A DNA stretch of 6,174 nt from JALOOE01 sp964423545 (lineage in GTDB: Bacteria > Chloroflexota > Anaerolineae > CG2-30-64-16). This document shows, piece after piece, positions 5,762 to 6,174 of this stretch. A model generated the notes under the pieces. The model was not told the origin of the DNA and made no database searches. It saw only the letters and a list, made by a program, of their open reading frames with translations. Both the position numbers and the translations under genes were made by a program. Where the stretch lies: positions 1 through 6,174 of the forward strand of contig CAYRFV010000313.1 in NCBI GenBank assembly GCA_964423545.1. Direction: 5' to 3'. Position 1 is the first letter of the stretch, and every line of letters begins with the position of its first letter.

Positions 5762-6174
5762 CTCGCCGCTCACCTTCTCGAAGAGCCAGAGGGTCTGGTA
5801 GCTGCCGGTCGGACCGATGGGGATGATGAGGCGGCCGCCCTCCTTGAGCTGGCCCAGCAGAGGCTGCGGCAGATGATCGGGCGCGGCAGTGACGATGATC
5901 GCATCGTACGGCGCCTGCTCCGCCCAGCCGTAGTAGCCATCGCCGCCGAGCACCCGGATGCGCGCATGCCCCAGATCCGCCAGACGCGTCCGCGCCTGAT
6001 CGGCCAGCGCCGGGATGATCTCGACGGTGTAGACGTCCGCGCCGAGCGCATCCAGAATCGCGGCCTGGTAGCCACTGCCCGTGCCGATCTCCAGGATGCG
6101 GTCACCGGGCTTCACCTTCAGCGCCTCGGTCATCAGCGCCACGATATAGGGCTGTGAGATCGTCTGCCCGTAGC
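5702..6174 (-). CDS. pcm: Protein-L-isoaspartate O-methyltransferase (5' end outside window)
   Basis: A SAM-dependent cytoplasmic repair enzyme that methylates abnormal L-isoaspartyl residues in damaged proteins so that they can revert to normal aspartate. The 156 visible residues begin within the hallmark YGQTISQPYIVALMTEAL (upstream part missing), then LEIGTGSGYQ (about 6094-6065), the SAM-binding motif I, followed by VYTVEI, GDGYYGW, APYDAIIVTAA, QLKEGGRLIIPIG and the ending VIFVPLRGEGH. All are the expected PCM blocks in the right order and spacing; roughly the first 55-65 residues are outside the window, judged from a usual length of 210-220. The GTG at 6142 is not the start, since the conserved motif continues upstream to the edge. 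Its last 60 bases overlap the end of the convergent membrane protein gene. Confidence 0.95.
   Translation of the reverse strand, partial: YGQTISQPYIVALMTEALKVKPGDRILEIGTGSGYQAAILDALGADVYTVEIIPALADQARTRLADLGHARIRVLGGDGYYGWAEQAPYDAIIVTAAPDHLPQPLLGQLKEGGRLIIPIGPTGSYQTLWLFEKVSGELEATDLGGVIFVPLRGEGH

Overview
The window is high-GC bacterial DNA with densely packed genes. It holds three complete or nearly complete genes, two genes cut by the window edges, and one AT-richer divergent control region (about 1614-1911). The gene types (an ATP-cone/uridine-kinase-like fusion and a large membrane protein with a spermidine-synthase-like core) and the GC-rich codon use suggest a Chloroflexota-like or other GC-rich environmental bacterium. 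That placement is an inference from gene style, not proven by any marker in the window.

Left part (minus strand, 1-1613): two major-facilitator-superfamily (MFS) transporter genes in tandem. The first (282-1613) is a complete 443-residue exporter of the EntS/macrolide-efflux type. The second (1-192) enters from the left edge and shows only its N-terminal 64 residues. A strong 9-bp inverted repeat lies in the 89-bp gap between them. A good sigma70-type promoter (TTGACT-17-TATCAT) drives the pair, and a 7-4-7 palindrome sits inside its spacer and -10, which looks like a repressor operator. No regulator gene is visible here.

Middle (plus strand, 1797-3249): a consensus-like promoter (TTGCGA-17-TATAAT) leads into an approximately 80-nt leader. 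The leader contains a terminator-like GC hairpin followed by four T's and, just after it, a hairpin that buries the Shine-Dalgarno sequence of the next gene. That gene encodes a 445-residue protein with an N-terminal ATP-cone and a uridine-kinase/phosphoribulokinase-type P-loop kinase domain.

Right part (3257-5761, plus): seven bases after the kinase stop begins an 834-residue membrane protein. It has an N-terminal membrane block, a spermidine-synthase/methyltransferase-like soluble core in which the usual catalytic Asp position is Pro, and a C-terminal membrane block. It is probably co-transcribed with the kinase. Its 3' end overlaps by 60 bp, tail to tail, the end of a minus-strand protein-L-isoaspartate O-methyltransferase gene (pcm) that runs off the right edge.

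I see no RNA genes, insertion sequences, CRISPR arrays or phage genes. The most interesting material is the non-coding control DNA between 1614 and 1911 and the altered active site of the membrane protein. I do not see clear evidence of a wholly new multi-gene system.
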